From the NCBI RefSeq assembly GCF_017315755.1, contig NZ_JAFLRJ010000026.1, positions 1 to 44,269 of the forward strand: 44,269 nucleotides of DNA, written 5' to 3'. Positions 8,372 through 16,831 of this stretch are shown here, piece by piece. The translations under genes were made by a program, and so were the position numbers. The stretch comes from Streptomyces beijiangensis. GTDB lineage: Bacteria > Actinomycetota > Actinomycetes > Streptomycetales > Streptomycetaceae. The notes under the pieces are model-generated. The model saw nothing but the letters and a program-made list of their open reading frames with translations, made no database searches and was not told the origin of the DNA. How positions within the stretch are numbered: the first letter of the stretch is position 1; every line of letters starts with the position of its first letter.

Positions 8372-10123
8372 TCAGCTGCCCTCGCGCCAGCGGTTGGTGA
8401 TCGGCAGCCTGCGGTCCTTGCCGAAGCCCTTGGGGGAGATCTTGGTGCCCGGCGGGTACTGGCGCCGCTTGTACTCCGCCGTGTCCACCATCCGCAGCGT
8501 CTTCGCCACCAGCTCCGGGTCGAAGCCGGCGGCGACGATCGCCTCGCGGCCCTGGTCCCGGTCGACGTACATCTCCAGGATCGCGTCCAGGACGGGGTAG
8601 TCGGGCAGGGAGTCGGAGTCCACCTGGCCGGGCCGCAGTTCGGCGCTGGGCGGCTTGGAGATCGAGTTCTCGGGGATCGGCGGGGTCTGGCCGCGCTCGG
8701 CGGCGGCGCGGTTGCGCCACTCGGCGAGGCGGAAGACCGCCGTCTTGTAGACGTCCTTGATCGGTCCGTACGCGCCGACCGAGTCGCCGTAGAGCGTCGA
8801 ATAGCCCACCGCCAGCTCGGACTTGTTGCCCGGCGCCAGGACGATCTGGCCCTCCTGGTTGGAGATCGCCATCAGGGTGGTGCCGCGGATCCGGGACTGC
8901 AGGTTCTCCTCGGCGAGACCGGTGAGACCGAGCGAGGCCATATAGGCGTCGAACATCGGCTCGATGGCCACGGTCCGGTAGTTGAGGCCGGTGCGCCTGG
9001 CCAGCTCGGCGGCGTCGCCTCGGGAGTGGTCCGAGGAGTACTTCGACGGCATGGAGACGCCGTGGACGTTCTTCGCGCCCAGCGCATCGCAGGCGATGGC
9101 GGCGACCAGTGCCGAATCGATTCCGCCCGAGAGGCCGATGAGGACGGAGCTGAAACCGTTCTTCGCGGCGTACGCACGCAGCCCCACGACCAGCGCGGTG
9201 TAGAGCTCCTCGTCGTCGTCGAGCCGGTCCGCGTAACCGCCGCCGTACTCGGTCTCGTACGCGGGCAGCGGCTCCTCGCTGATCGTGACGTGCTCGATCC
9301 GCAGCCCGTCGTCCACGATGCCCTCGGGCACCGCGCCCGCGGCGGGCAGCTCCAGGTCGAGGACCACACATCCCTCGCTGAACTGCGGGGCGCGCGCGAT
9401 GACTTCACCGGCCGCGTCGACGACGATCGAGTCCCCGTCGAAGACCAGCTCGTCCTGGCCGCCGGTCGTCGCGAGGTAGGCGGTGGTGCACCCGGCCTCC
9501 TGGGCGCGCTTGCGCACCAGCTCCAGGCGCTGGTCGTCCTTGTTCATCTCGTACGGGGAGGCGTTGATGGAGATCAGCAGCCCGGCCCCGGCACTGCGGG
9601 TGGCAGGCACCCGGCCGCCGTCCTGCCAGAGGTCCTCGCAGATGGCGAGCGCGATGTCGATGCCGTGGACGCGTACGACCGGAAGGGTCACGCCCGGCAC
9701 GAAGTACCGGAACTCGTCGAACACGCCGTAGTTGGGGAGATGGTGCTTGGAGTAGGTCAGCGCGACCTGCCCCCGGTGCAGCACGGCCCCCGCGTTGCGC
9801 GGAGCGCCGGCGGGCTGCCCGTACCGTGGCTGGGCCTGCTCGGTCCTGTCGAGATATCCGACGATGACGGGGAGTTCCCCGAATCCCTCGTCGGCGAGCC
9901 GCTGCGCGAGCGCGTGGAGCGCGGCCCGCGAGGCTTCGACGAAGGAGGAGCGCAGCGCGAGGTCTTCGACGGGGTACCCGGTCAGCACCATCTCGGGGAA
10001 CGCCACGAGGTGGGCGCCCTGCTCGGCCGAGTGCCGGGTCCAGTGGACGATCGCCTCGGCGTTCCCGGTGAGATCGCCGACGGTCGAGTCGATCTGATTC
10101 AGTGCGAGGCGTAGTTGAGGCAC
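8372..10123 (-). CDS. nadE: Glutamine-dependent NAD+ synthetase
   Basis: NadE makes NAD+ from nicotinate adenine dinucleotide using ATP and ammonia, here drawn from glutamine. The 583-residue protein has an N-terminal nitrilase-like glutaminase domain with catalytic triad E44 (AFPEMVLTGYP), K126 (SKHHLPNYG) and C162 (LAICEDLW). The C-terminal synthetase domain carries the PP-loop SGGIDS at 332-337. I chose GTG at 10123 (VPQLRLALNQ), preceded by GGGGACC, because it gives normal family length. The same frame stays open further upstream, but that stretch lies over the tetR gene and has no family match. The 17-base gap to the upstream tetR stop suggests cotranscription. Confidence 0.97.
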   Translation of the reverse strand: MPQLRLALNQIDSTVGDLTGNAEAIVHWTRHSAEQGAHLVAFPEMVLTGYPVEDLALRSSFVEASRAALHALAQRLADEGFGELPVIVGYLDRTEQAQPRYGQPAGAPRNAGAVLHRGQVALTYSKHHLPNYGVFDEFRYFVPGVTLPVVRVHGIDIALAICEDLWQDGGRVPATRSAGAGLLISINASPYEMNKDDQRLELVRKRAQEAGCTTAYLATTGGQDELVFDGDSIVVDAAGEVIARAPQFSEGCVVLDLELPAAGAVPEGIVDDGLRIEHVTISEEPLPAYETEYGGGYADRLDDDEELYTALVVGLRAYAAKNGFSSVLIGLSGGIDSALVAAIACDALGAKNVHGVSMPSKYSSDHSRGDAAELARRTGLNYRTVAIEPMFDAYMASLGLTGLAEENLQSRIRGTTLMAISNQEGQIVLAPGNKSELAVGYSTLYGDSVGAYGPIKDVYKTAVFRLAEWRNRAAAERGQTPPIPENSISKPPSAELRPGQVDSDSLPDYPVLDAILEMYVDRDQGREAIVAAGFDPELVAKTLRMVDTAEYKRRQYPPGTKISPKGFGKDRRLPITNRWREGS

Positions 10124-10140
10124 GGTCCCCAGTCTAATCG

Positions 10141-10830
10141 TCAGAGCGACGCGATGTCCTTGTGAGGGCGTACTGCCGTACCCCAGTCCGGGCCGGTGCC
10201 GCGCTCCAGGACGTCGAAGAGGCGGTCGGCCAGGGCGCGGATGCCGGGGTGGATCGCGTCCGCCCTTTCGCCGGAAGCCGTACGGCGTGCCGCCTCGCGG
10301 GTGAGGGTGTCGCGGATGGTCTGCACCGAGGCCGCCACGTACCGCACTTCGGGGTCGTACGGGGTACGGCCGGCCGCCGCGGCCAGGACCTCCGCGAGGG
10401 CGGCAATCGCCTCCTCGCTCATCTCGCGCCACCGTGCACTCAGGGCCGGGCTGTCGATGACCACCTGCAGGAAGAGGCCCATGCTGTCGACGACGCCGCT
10501 CAACGGGTGCCGGTCGTCGATGAGTTGCAGGGTCCTGCGGCGAAGGGACGCCAGTGGAGGCTCGTCCTCGGCGCGGTCGCGTACCGCGTCGGTGAGCACG
10601 GCGACGATCTCGGGGCCGCGGTCCAGATAGAGGTTCTCCTTGCGCGGGAAGTAGTTGAAGACCGTCATCGCGGACACATCGGCGGCCTCGGCGATCTCGG
10701 CCACCGTGACGGCATCGAAGCCGCGCGCCATGAACATCAGTGTGGCGACACCCGAGATATGGGCCCGCATCTCCTGCTTCTTGCGCTCCCGCCGCCCCAG
10801 CGGGGGTGCGTCGGCCTGCCCGTCTGTCAT
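10141..10830 (-). CDS. TetR-family regulator, divergent from a flavin monooxygenase
   Basis: The 229-residue protein has a basic N-terminal segment (RRERKKQEMRAH), a TetR helix-turn-helix (VTVAEIAEAADVSAMTVFNYFPRKENLYLD) and a helical effector domain. It is transcribed away from the monooxygenase at 10906, with 75 bases between starts, the usual layout for a repressor of its neighbour. It also lies 17 bases upstream of nadE in the same direction. A good promoter ends six bases before the ATG, so the message is probably leaderless. The effector is unknown. Confidence 0.9.
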   Translation of the reverse strand: MTDGQADAPPLGRRERKKQEMRAHISGVATLMFMARGFDAVTVAEIAEAADVSAMTVFNYFPRKENLYLDRGPEIVAVLTDAVRDRAEDEPPLASLRRRTLQLIDDRHPLSGVVDSMGLFLQVVIDSPALSARWREMSEEAIAALAEVLAAAAGRTPYDPEVRYVAASVQTIRDTLTREAARRTASGERADAIHPGIRALADRLFDVLERGTGPDWGTAVRPHKDIASL

Positions 10831-10836
10831 GCGCCC

Positions 10837-10865
10837 ACCCTACGATAAAACTGGACTCGACTCAA
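10837..10865 (-). promoter_or_regulatory. Promoter of the tetR gene (TTGAGT-17-TAGGGT), probably leaderless
   Basis: On the minus strand TTGAGT (10865-10860) and TAGGGT (10842-10837) are separated by exactly 17 bases. Six bases then remain before the ATG at 10830, so transcription should begin at or beside the start codon. No Shine-Dalgarno is present. Confidence 0.6.
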
Positions 10866-10892
10866 AGGTTGTAGTGACTAAACGAATTGACG

Positions 10893-10898
10893 CATACT
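10893..10898 (+). promoter_or_regulatory. Candidate -10 element (CATACT) of the monooxygenase gene
   Basis: CATACT matches TATACT at five positions and ends seven bases before ATG 10906, again with no Shine-Dalgarno. The weak -35 candidate TTGTAG (10869-10874) is 18 bases upstream. A small symmetrical word, TAGTGACTA (10872-10880), lies between them and might be part of the TetR operator. Confidence 0.4.
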
Positions 10899-10905
10899 CG
10901 GTCGC

Positions 10906-12570
10906 ATGACAACTCGCCGCACAACCAAGGGCTTTGACGCCGACGTACTGGTCGCGGGGGCAGGACCGACCGGTCTGATGCTCGCCAATGAACTGCGCAT
11001 CGCCGGGATCTCCTCCGTTGTCGTGGAGCGCGACACGGAGATCGACCCGACGGTCAAAGCGGGGGCGATCGGCCCCCTCGCCGTGGAAGCCCTGCATCGC
11101 AGGGGGCTCGGTCCTGCCCTGGAGGCCGCCTCGCTTCAGGCGCTGTCGCAGGTGCTCGGCAACTTCCGTACCAAGAACCCCGAACTCGACGACAGGATGC
11201 GGGATTTGGAGGAGACGGGCGCTTCGCCCGCCGAGGTCGCCGCCGCGGTGAACAAGAAGGCGGCCTTCGGCAGCAAAGGGCATTTCGCAGGGCTGTGGCG
11301 CATCGACGCCGCCAAGCGCGGCGAGAGCGGACGGGCCATGGTGGTCGTGGGGCAGCAGGCGCTGGAGGCGGTGCTGGAGGAGGCGGTGAGCGCGGCGGCG
11401 GTGGACGCGGCGGCGGTGGGCGGCGCGCCCGAGGTGAGGATCGAGCGCGGCCGTGCCGTGACCGGGCTCTCCCAGGATGCCGACGGTGTCACCGTCGACA
11501 CCGAGGGGGAAGGCGGTGCGCGGACCCTGCGCGGCCGCTGGCTGGTGGGGTGCGACGGCGGGCGCAGCCTGGTGCGCAAGCTCAGTGACTTCGCATTTCC
11601 GGGTACGGAACCGACCATGACGGGGCATCAGTTCATCGCCGAGTACGCCGACCCCGATGTGCTGCTGCCGTTCGGCTGGCGGCGTACCGAGACCGGCATG
11701 CTGGCGTACGGACCGATGCCCGGCCGGCTCTTCCTCGCGCGCTTCGACGGACCGCCCGCCGACCGCGACGCACCCGTCACCCTCGAAGAGGTCCAGGCGG
11801 CGGCCCGCCATGTCACGGGTACGGACGTCGTCGTCACCGCGGTGAAGTCGGCCACGCGCTTCACCGACAACGCCCGCCAGGCGAGCGACTACCGCAGCGG
11901 CCGCGTCCTGCTGGCGGGCGACGCCGCGCACGTGCACTCACCGTTCGGCGGACAGGGCCTCAACCTCGGGCTCCTCGACGCGGTCAACCTGGGCTGGAAG
12001 CTGGCCGCCGTCGTCGCCGGCCGCGCCCCGGACGGCCTCCTGGACACGTACACCGCCGAACGCCACCCGGTCGGCGCCCGCGTACTCGCCAACACGCGCG
12101 CCCAGGTCGCCCTGATGCGGCCGGGCCCGCACGTGGACGCGCTGCGCGACCTCATGGGCGAGCTCCTCGACGACGTCGGTGAGGCCAACGCGTACTTCGG
12201 ACGCATGCTGGGCGGCCTCGACACCCGGTACGAGATGCCGTACGCGGACGGAGTACCCGACGAGGCGATGCCCCTGCTGGGACGCCCGGTCCCCGACCTG
12301 CGCCTCGCCGACGGCTCACGCCTGTCGGACCATACGGCGACCGGCCGCGCGGTGCTCGTCGCACCGGAGACCGGCCTGGCAGCGAAAAGGACCAGCCGGG
12401 TCACGGTGGTGGCCACGGGCCTCTCGGCCGAGGAGGCGCACCGCGGCATCGGCGCCCTGCTGGTGCGCCCCGACGGCATCGTCGCCTGGTCGGCGGGAAC
12501 GGGCAGCGAGCCGGACCACGCGCTCCTGGAGAAGGCCCTGGACGCGTGGTTCGGAGCCCGCAGCGCGTAG
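10906..12570 (+). CDS. FAD-dependent aromatic-ring hydroxylase (rifampicin/tetracycline monooxygenase-like)
   Basis: This 554-residue class A flavoprotein monooxygenase uses NAD(P)H and O2 to hydroxylate aromatic or polyketide substrates. The N-terminal FAD-binding GxGxxG region reads VLVAGAGPTGLMLANELRIAG. A DG-type motif (VGCDGGRSLVRKL) and the second FAD motif GDAAHVHSPFGGQGLNLGLLDA follow, and a C-terminal thioredoxin-like domain (about 450-554) is present. This architecture is shared by phenol hydroxylase-like enzymes, antibiotic-tailoring hydroxylases and resistance enzymes such as Rox. The isolated position beside a TetR regulator suggests detoxification or catabolism rather than a biosynthetic cluster. 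The region around residues 155-167 is alanine-rich and may be an insert. Confidence 0.92.
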   Translation: MTTRRTTKGFDADVLVAGAGPTGLMLANELRIAGISSVVVERDTEIDPTVKAGAIGPLAVEALHRRGLGPALEAASLQALSQVLGNFRTKNPELDDRMRDLEETGASPAEVAAAVNKKAAFGSKGHFAGLWRIDAAKRGESGRAMVVVGQQALEAVLEEAVSAAAVDAAAVGGAPEVRIERGRAVTGLSQDADGVTVDTEGEGGARTLRGRWLVGCDGGRSLVRKLSDFAFPGTEPTMTGHQFIAEYADPDVLLPFGWRRTETGMLAYGPMPGRLFLARFDGPPADRDAPVTLEEVQAAARHVTGTDVVVTAVKSATRFTDNARQASDYRSGRVLLAGDAAHVHSPFGGQGLNLGLLDAVNLGWKLAAVVAGRAPDGLLDTYTAERHPVGARVLANTRAQVALMRPGPHVDALRDLMGELLDDVGEANAYFGRMLGGLDTRYEMPYADGVPDEAMPLLGRPVPDLRLADGSRLSDHTATGRAVLVAPETGLAAKRTSRVTVVATGLSAEEAHRGIGALLVRPDGIVAWSAGTGSEPDHALLEKALDAWFGARSA

Positions 12571-12629
12571 AAGCCCCGTACAGCCCCCGACAACATGCGA
12601 CCCCACCCCACCGAGTCGATCATGGGCCC

Positions 12630-14075
12630 ATGACGACCACGGAAGCGGTGCGCGACGGCGAGATCCCCGCGGGCGACGGTACGAAACAGCAGTTCATCTC
12701 CTGGGTGACGCTCGCGCTGATGACCACCGCGTCCGTCGCCAGTCTGCGGCCCTCGCCCACGATGGCCATCTACGGACTCGCGGCGGTCTTCCTCTATCTG
12801 CTGCCCGCCGTCGTCTTCCTGGTCCCCACGGCCCTCGCCTCCGCCGAGCTCGCCTCAGGCTGGTCAGGCGGGATCTACCGGTGGGTCAGCGAGGGGCTCG
12901 GCAAGCCGCTGGGGTTCGTCGCCGTCTGGTGCCAGTTCGCGATGACCATCGCCTACTACCCGAGCCTGCTGGCGTTCGTCGCCTCGACGTTCGCGTACGT
13001 CATCGATCCGAGCCTCGCCGACAACGGGCTCTATATCGCGATCGTGATCATCGTCGTCTACTGGACCGGGGTGCTGATCTCGTCCCGCGGGACCAGGACC
13101 GTCGCCGGCCTCTCCAGCGCGGGCCTGATCATCGGCACCCTGATCCCCGGCGTGCTGCTCGTCGTGCTCGGCTTCGTCTTCCTCGGACAGGGCAACCCCT
13201 CCGCCGCCCCGATGAGCGCCGACCACTGGCTGCCGCCGTGGACCGGTCTGGCGAGCCTGGTGCTGATCGTCAACAACTTCCTGAGCTACGCGGGCATGGA
13301 GATGAACGGCGTCCATGTCTCCTCGCTGCGCAAGCCCGGCAGCCAGTACCCGAAGTCGATCTTCCTCGCGACGGGTCTCGTCCTGCTGATCTTCGTGCTG
13401 CCCGCCCTCGCCATCAGCTGGGTCATGCCGGCCAAGGAGCTCAGCCTCACCTCGGGCCTGATGCAGGCCTTCCAGGCGTTCTTCGACTACTTCCACGTCG
13501 GCTGGATGACCAAGGTGGTCGGCGTGATGGTGGTCGCCGCCTCGCTCGGCGGGATGCTCACCTGGCTGTCCGGGCCCTCCAAGGGGCTGCTGCTGATCTC
13601 GCGCCAGGAGGGGTATCTGCCGCCCTGGCTGCAGCAGTTCAACAAATTCGGGGTGCCGCAGAACATCATGGTCGCGCAGGGCGTGCTCACCACCCTGATC
13701 GGGATCCTCTACGCGTTCAGCTCGAACGTCTCCAGCCAGTACTGGATGTTCTCGGTGATCACGGTGCAGATCTACCTCATCGCGTATCTGCTGATGTTCG
13801 TCGCCATCGTCGTGCTGCGGAAGAAGCAGCCGGAGGTCGAACGCGGCTTCAGGGTGCCGGCCGTGACCTGGGTCGCGAGCATCGGCTTCGTCGCCTCGCT
13901 CGCCGCGCTCGTGATCGGTTTCGTACCGCCGGACCAGTTCGGCGACGACCCGCTCTGGCGCTATCTGCTCGTCGTCGGCGGCGGACTGCTGGTGCTCGGG
14001 GTGCTGGCCCCGGCCGCCTTCCTGAAGTTCCGGAAGGCGTCCTGGGTGCACCCCGAGCACCGCGGTGGTGCCTAG
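12630..14075 (+). CDS. Amino-acid permease of the APC superfamily (GadC/YjeM-like)
   Basis: The 481-residue protein has about 12 transmembrane segments, beginning FISWVTLALMTTASVASLRP. The early region SAELASGWSGGIYRWVSEGLG is the conserved APC loop, and NNFLSYAGMEMNGVHVSSL resembles the segment 6-7 area of glutamate/GABA antiporter-type members. The substrate is most likely an amino acid or amine. I chose ATG 12630 because the upstream in-frame extension overlaps the monooxygenase end and is not membrane-like; no clear Shine-Dalgarno is present. It lies 59 bases after the monooxygenase in the same direction, so a shared transcript is possible. Confidence 0.9.
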   Translation: MTTTEAVRDGEIPAGDGTKQQFISWVTLALMTTASVASLRPSPTMAIYGLAAVFLYLLPAVVFLVPTALASAELASGWSGGIYRWVSEGLGKPLGFVAVWCQFAMTIAYYPSLLAFVASTFAYVIDPSLADNGLYIAIVIIVVYWTGVLISSRGTRTVAGLSSAGLIIGTLIPGVLLVVLGFVFLGQGNPSAAPMSADHWLPPWTGLASLVLIVNNFLSYAGMEMNGVHVSSLRKPGSQYPKSIFLATGLVLLIFVLPALAISWVMPAKELSLTSGLMQAFQAFFDYFHVGWMTKVVGVMVVAASLGGMLTWLSGPSKGLLLISRQEGYLPPWLQQFNKFGVPQNIMVAQGVLTTLIGILYAFSSNVSSQYWMFSVITVQIYLIAYLLMFVAIVVLRKKQPEVERGFRVPAVTWVASIGFVASLAALVIGFVPPDQFGDDPLWRYLLVVGGGLLVLGVLAPAAFLKFRKASWVHPEHRGGA

Positions 14076-14111
14076 CTCCAGCGCTGTCTCCAGCGCTGTC
14101 TCTAGCGCTTG
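14076..14111. repeat. Three tandem copies of a 12-bp word
   Basis: CTCCAGCGCTGT occurs twice exactly (14076-14087, 14088-14099) and then as CTCTAGCGCTTG (14100-14111). Each copy contains the palindrome AGCGCT. The array begins right after the permease stop, and the third copy holds the stop codon of the convergent protease gene. Confidence 0.85.
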
Positions 14112-16048
14112 CTGAAGGAACTCACGTAGCCGCGCGCGGGGGAGCCGACGCCGGTGACGTCGTCATAGCCCACGACCGCCTTGAGCGAGCTGTCCTGGCC
14201 GAGCGTACGCAGCGAGGTCAGCAGGCCGCCGGAGGCGTCCACGCCGTTGGCGAAGTCGTTCCGTACGACCGCGAGACCCTGTCCCTGGCCCAGCGGGTGG
14301 TCCGTGACGTCGTGGTACAGCGGGGTGCCGTAACGGCTGTAGATCGACGGGTTCGCGAAGCCGATCGGGATGCCGTGCCGTGCCTGCTGCGCCAGAGCCT
14401 GGACGCCCGCGATGACCGGGGCTGCCAGCGAGGTGCCGCCGATGCGGTACTGGTCGTAGCCCAGGGTGCCGTCGGGCAGGGTCTGGGTCTGGCCCACCAG
14501 GAAACCGGTGTTGGGGTCTGCGACCGCCGCGATGTCCGGGACGGTGCGCATGGCCTTGGAGCCGTTCGCCTTGGCGAGCGAGTTCGGGACCACACCGCGC
14601 TGGTAGAACGGCTGCGCCACCGTGGCGCTGGTGCCGCCGCCGGCACCCGAGGTGAACGGCCCGGGGAAGCCCGTCCAGCTCTTGCCGTCGTCCGAGAGGT
14701 TGGCCTTCTCGGTGCCCCAGCCGGTCTCGAACGTGTACTTGTCGCCCTTGCCCACGGCCAGCGAGGTGCCGCCGACCGCCGTCACCCAGGCGGAGTTGGC
14801 CGGGGTGTCGACCTGCTTCACACCGGTGTTGGCGACCTGGTCGCCGTCGTCACCGGAGGAGAAGTAGAAGCCGATGCCCTCGACCGCGCCGGTCTGGAAG
14901 ACCTGGTCGTAGGCGGCGGCCAGCGCCGGGGTCTGGTTGGCCTCCACGTCGCCCCACGAGTTGGAGACGATGTCGGCCAGGTGGTTGTCGACGACCTTGG
15001 AGAGGGAGTCGAGCAGATCGTCGTCGTAGCAGGAGGCCCCGCCGACGTAGACGATGTTCGAGTCGGGCGCGACCGCGTGCACGGCTTCGACGTCGAGGGT
15101 CTCCTCGCCGTACCAGCCCGCTGCCCCGCACTCCTCGATCTTGGTGTAGTCGGCCGGAAGGACCTGGGAGAGCTGGCCCTTCTTGTAGCCCTTGTCACCG
15201 TTGAGCCCCGCGTACTTGGCGGCGTCCTGGGCGATGTACGGCGAGGCGTACGCGTCCGTGATCGCGACCGTGACGCCCTTGCCGGTCTTGTCGCCCGCAC
15301 CGTAGGCGGCACGCAGCTGCTTGCCGGTGTAGCCCTTGATCGCGTACGGGGCCTTCGACCCGTAGGCGCTCGGCAGCTTCTTGTCGGTGTTCGAGCCGTA
15401 GTACGACGAGAACGGGCCCGCGTTGCGGAAGACCGCGTCCGGCGGCGGCAGCGTGTCGTCGTGCTTGACGACGTGCGGCGCGCTGTCGAGACCGACGACG
15501 GTGAGCACCGCGTTCTGCAGCGCCTGGGGAGCCGACGCCGTGCCCGCGGGGGCGCGGTAGGTGTGGCTGCCCTTGCGGTAGTTGTGGAGCTGGGTGGAGA
15601 AGGCCTTCTCGGCGGCGGCGACATCGCCGGTCACCGAGACGTAGTGCTGGTTGGTGCCCGTGACCGTGAGGCCGGCGGACTTCAGCCAGGCGGAGACCTG
15701 CTTGACCTGCTCCGGGGACGAACCGAAGCGGGCCTGGACCTGCTTCGGGCTCAGGTACTTCCCGTACGAAGCGGACTGCGGGTCGGACACCGCCTGTGCG
15801 TAGTCCGTCAGACCCTGCGCATCGCGCCCGGCCAGATAGACACGCGCGCTGACCTTGCTGGAGTCGGCCGTGGCGCCGCGGTCCGCGGAGGTCGTCGCCC
15901 AGGTGGGCTTGGTGCCCTGCAGGGCGTGACGGCCGTGTGCGGTGTCGGCGCTGGCCGTGGGTATGGACAGCGCGAGCGCGCCGGCGAGCAGTGGCAGTGT
16001 CGCTGCCAGGCTCACACCGGCGCGCATCATGGTGCGGCTGGATCTCAT
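14102..16048 (-). CDS. Secreted sedolisin-type (S53) serine-carboxyl peptidase
   Basis: This 648-residue pre-pro-protein has a signal peptide (MRSSRTMMRAGVSLAATLPL onward, cut probable after TASA). A pro-kumamolisin activation domain follows (about residues 45-200), then the subtilisin-like S53 catalytic domain. Catalytic residues are visible as E315 and D319 (GEETLD, spacing as in sedolisin), the oxyanion region SNSWGD and S540 in GGTSLAAP. A C-terminal DDVTGVGSP matches the calcium site. S53 enzymes usually act at acidic pH, and Streptomyces members include secreted tripeptidyl peptidases. I chose ATG 16048 because AGGGGG lies four bases upstream and the signal peptide begins there; earlier in-frame ATGs (16108, 16072) are weaker. 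It converges on the permease. Confidence 0.94.
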   Translation of the reverse strand: MRSSRTMMRAGVSLAATLPLLAGALALSIPTASADTAHGRHALQGTKPTWATTSADRGATADSSKVSARVYLAGRDAQGLTDYAQAVSDPQSASYGKYLSPKQVQARFGSSPEQVKQVSAWLKSAGLTVTGTNQHYVSVTGDVAAAEKAFSTQLHNYRKGSHTYRAPAGTASAPQALQNAVLTVVGLDSAPHVVKHDDTLPPPDAVFRNAGPFSSYYGSNTDKKLPSAYGSKAPYAIKGYTGKQLRAAYGAGDKTGKGVTVAITDAYASPYIAQDAAKYAGLNGDKGYKKGQLSQVLPADYTKIEECGAAGWYGEETLDVEAVHAVAPDSNIVYVGGASCYDDDLLDSLSKVVDNHLADIVSNSWGDVEANQTPALAAAYDQVFQTGAVEGIGFYFSSGDDGDQVANTGVKQVDTPANSAWVTAVGGTSLAVGKGDKYTFETGWGTEKANLSDDGKSWTGFPGPFTSGAGGGTSATVAQPFYQRGVVPNSLAKANGSKAMRTVPDIAAVADPNTGFLVGQTQTLPDGTLGYDQYRIGGTSLAAPVIAGVQALAQQARHGIPIGFANPSIYSRYGTPLYHDVTDHPLGQGQGLAVVRNDFANGVDASGGLLTSLRTLGQDSSLKAVVGYDDVTGVGSPARGYVSSFSKR

Positions 16049-16168
16049 GGAACCCCCTGTGGTGCGGTTCATCGTGGGTGGACGCGCATAGACGCGTGCG
16101 TACGACACCTTGCCGATGAACTGTTCACGTCAGGGGTATGCATTGGTCAAGAAGCGATCAAGTGAAGG

Positions 16169-16831
16169 TCAGCGCGGTGCAGTTGCCGTCGCCCCGCGCG
16201 CCTTGAGCAGATCGGCCATGAGCTGGATCTCGGACTTCTGGCCGTCGACCATGCCCTGCGCCAGCTTCTTCTCCGTGGGAACCTTGCACAGCTCCACACA
16301 GCCCTCGGCCATGTGGATGCCGCCCTTGTGGTGCGCGGTCATCAGCTGGAGGTAGAGGATCTCCGCCTGCTTCCCGCTCACCTCGCCCAGCTTCGTCAGC
16401 TGCGCGCGGGTGGCCATGCCCGGCATCAACGCCCCGTCGGTGGGCGGCTCCTCGCCCATCCCCATCCACGCCATCGGCAGCGCGCCGGCATCGGTGACCG
16501 GCAGACCCCAGAGGTTCAGCCAGCCCAGCATCATGCCGCGCTGGTTGGCCTGGGTGTTGGCGATGTCGTACGCGAGCCGCCGCACATCGGCGTTGTCCGT
16601 ACGATCACGGACGATGAAGGACATCTCCACCGCCTGCTGGTGATGGACCGACATGTCGCGCGCGAAGCCCGCGTCCGCGGAGCCGGTGGCCGGCGTGCGC
16701 GCAGCGGACGACGAGGACCCGTCGCTGCCGCCGCCGTCGCTCCGGGCCGAGGCCACCGTCGCGGCGGCGGCGAAGAGCAGCGCCAGGACGACGGCCGCGA
16801 CGGCCGCCATCCTGGTCCGGGTCAGCGTCAC
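16169..16831 (-). CDS. DUF305 family secreted or membrane-tethered protein
   Basis: The 220-residue protein has an N-terminal hydrophobic signal or anchor (about residues 8-28), a low-complexity Ser/Gly linker (30-50) and a DUF305 four-helix (ferritin-like) domain. The family signatures are two His/Met clusters, SVHHQQAVEM and TAHHKGGIHMAEG, which look like metal-binding sites. Copper has been suggested for relatives, but no function is established for this protein. A pair of cysteines (GCVELC) is also present. The ATG overlaps the stop of the DUF3105 gene by four bases, so the two are translationally coupled. Confidence 0.9.
   Translation of the reverse strand: MTLTRTRMAAVAAVVLALLFAAAATVASARSDGGGSDGSSSSAARTPATGSADAGFARDMSVHHQQAVEMSFIVRDRTDNADVRRLAYDIANTQANQRGMMLGWLNLWGLPVTDAGALPMAWMGMGEEPPTDGALMPGMATRAQLTKLGEVSGKQAEILYLQLMTAHHKGGIHMAEGCVELCKVPTEKKLAQGMVDGQKSEIQLMADLLKARGATATAPR

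Noticed and set aside
10124..10432. In-frame N-terminal extension of nadE by 103 residues
   Set aside because: It lies entirely within the tetR gene in another frame, and glutaminase homology begins right at the GTG at 10123.
12179..16165. 1328-residue open frame on the plus strand across the permease and protease region
   Set aside because: It is an out-of-frame shadow of the monooxygenase and permease genes and the antisense of the S53 gene. The composition is Arg/Ala/Gly-rich with no domains.
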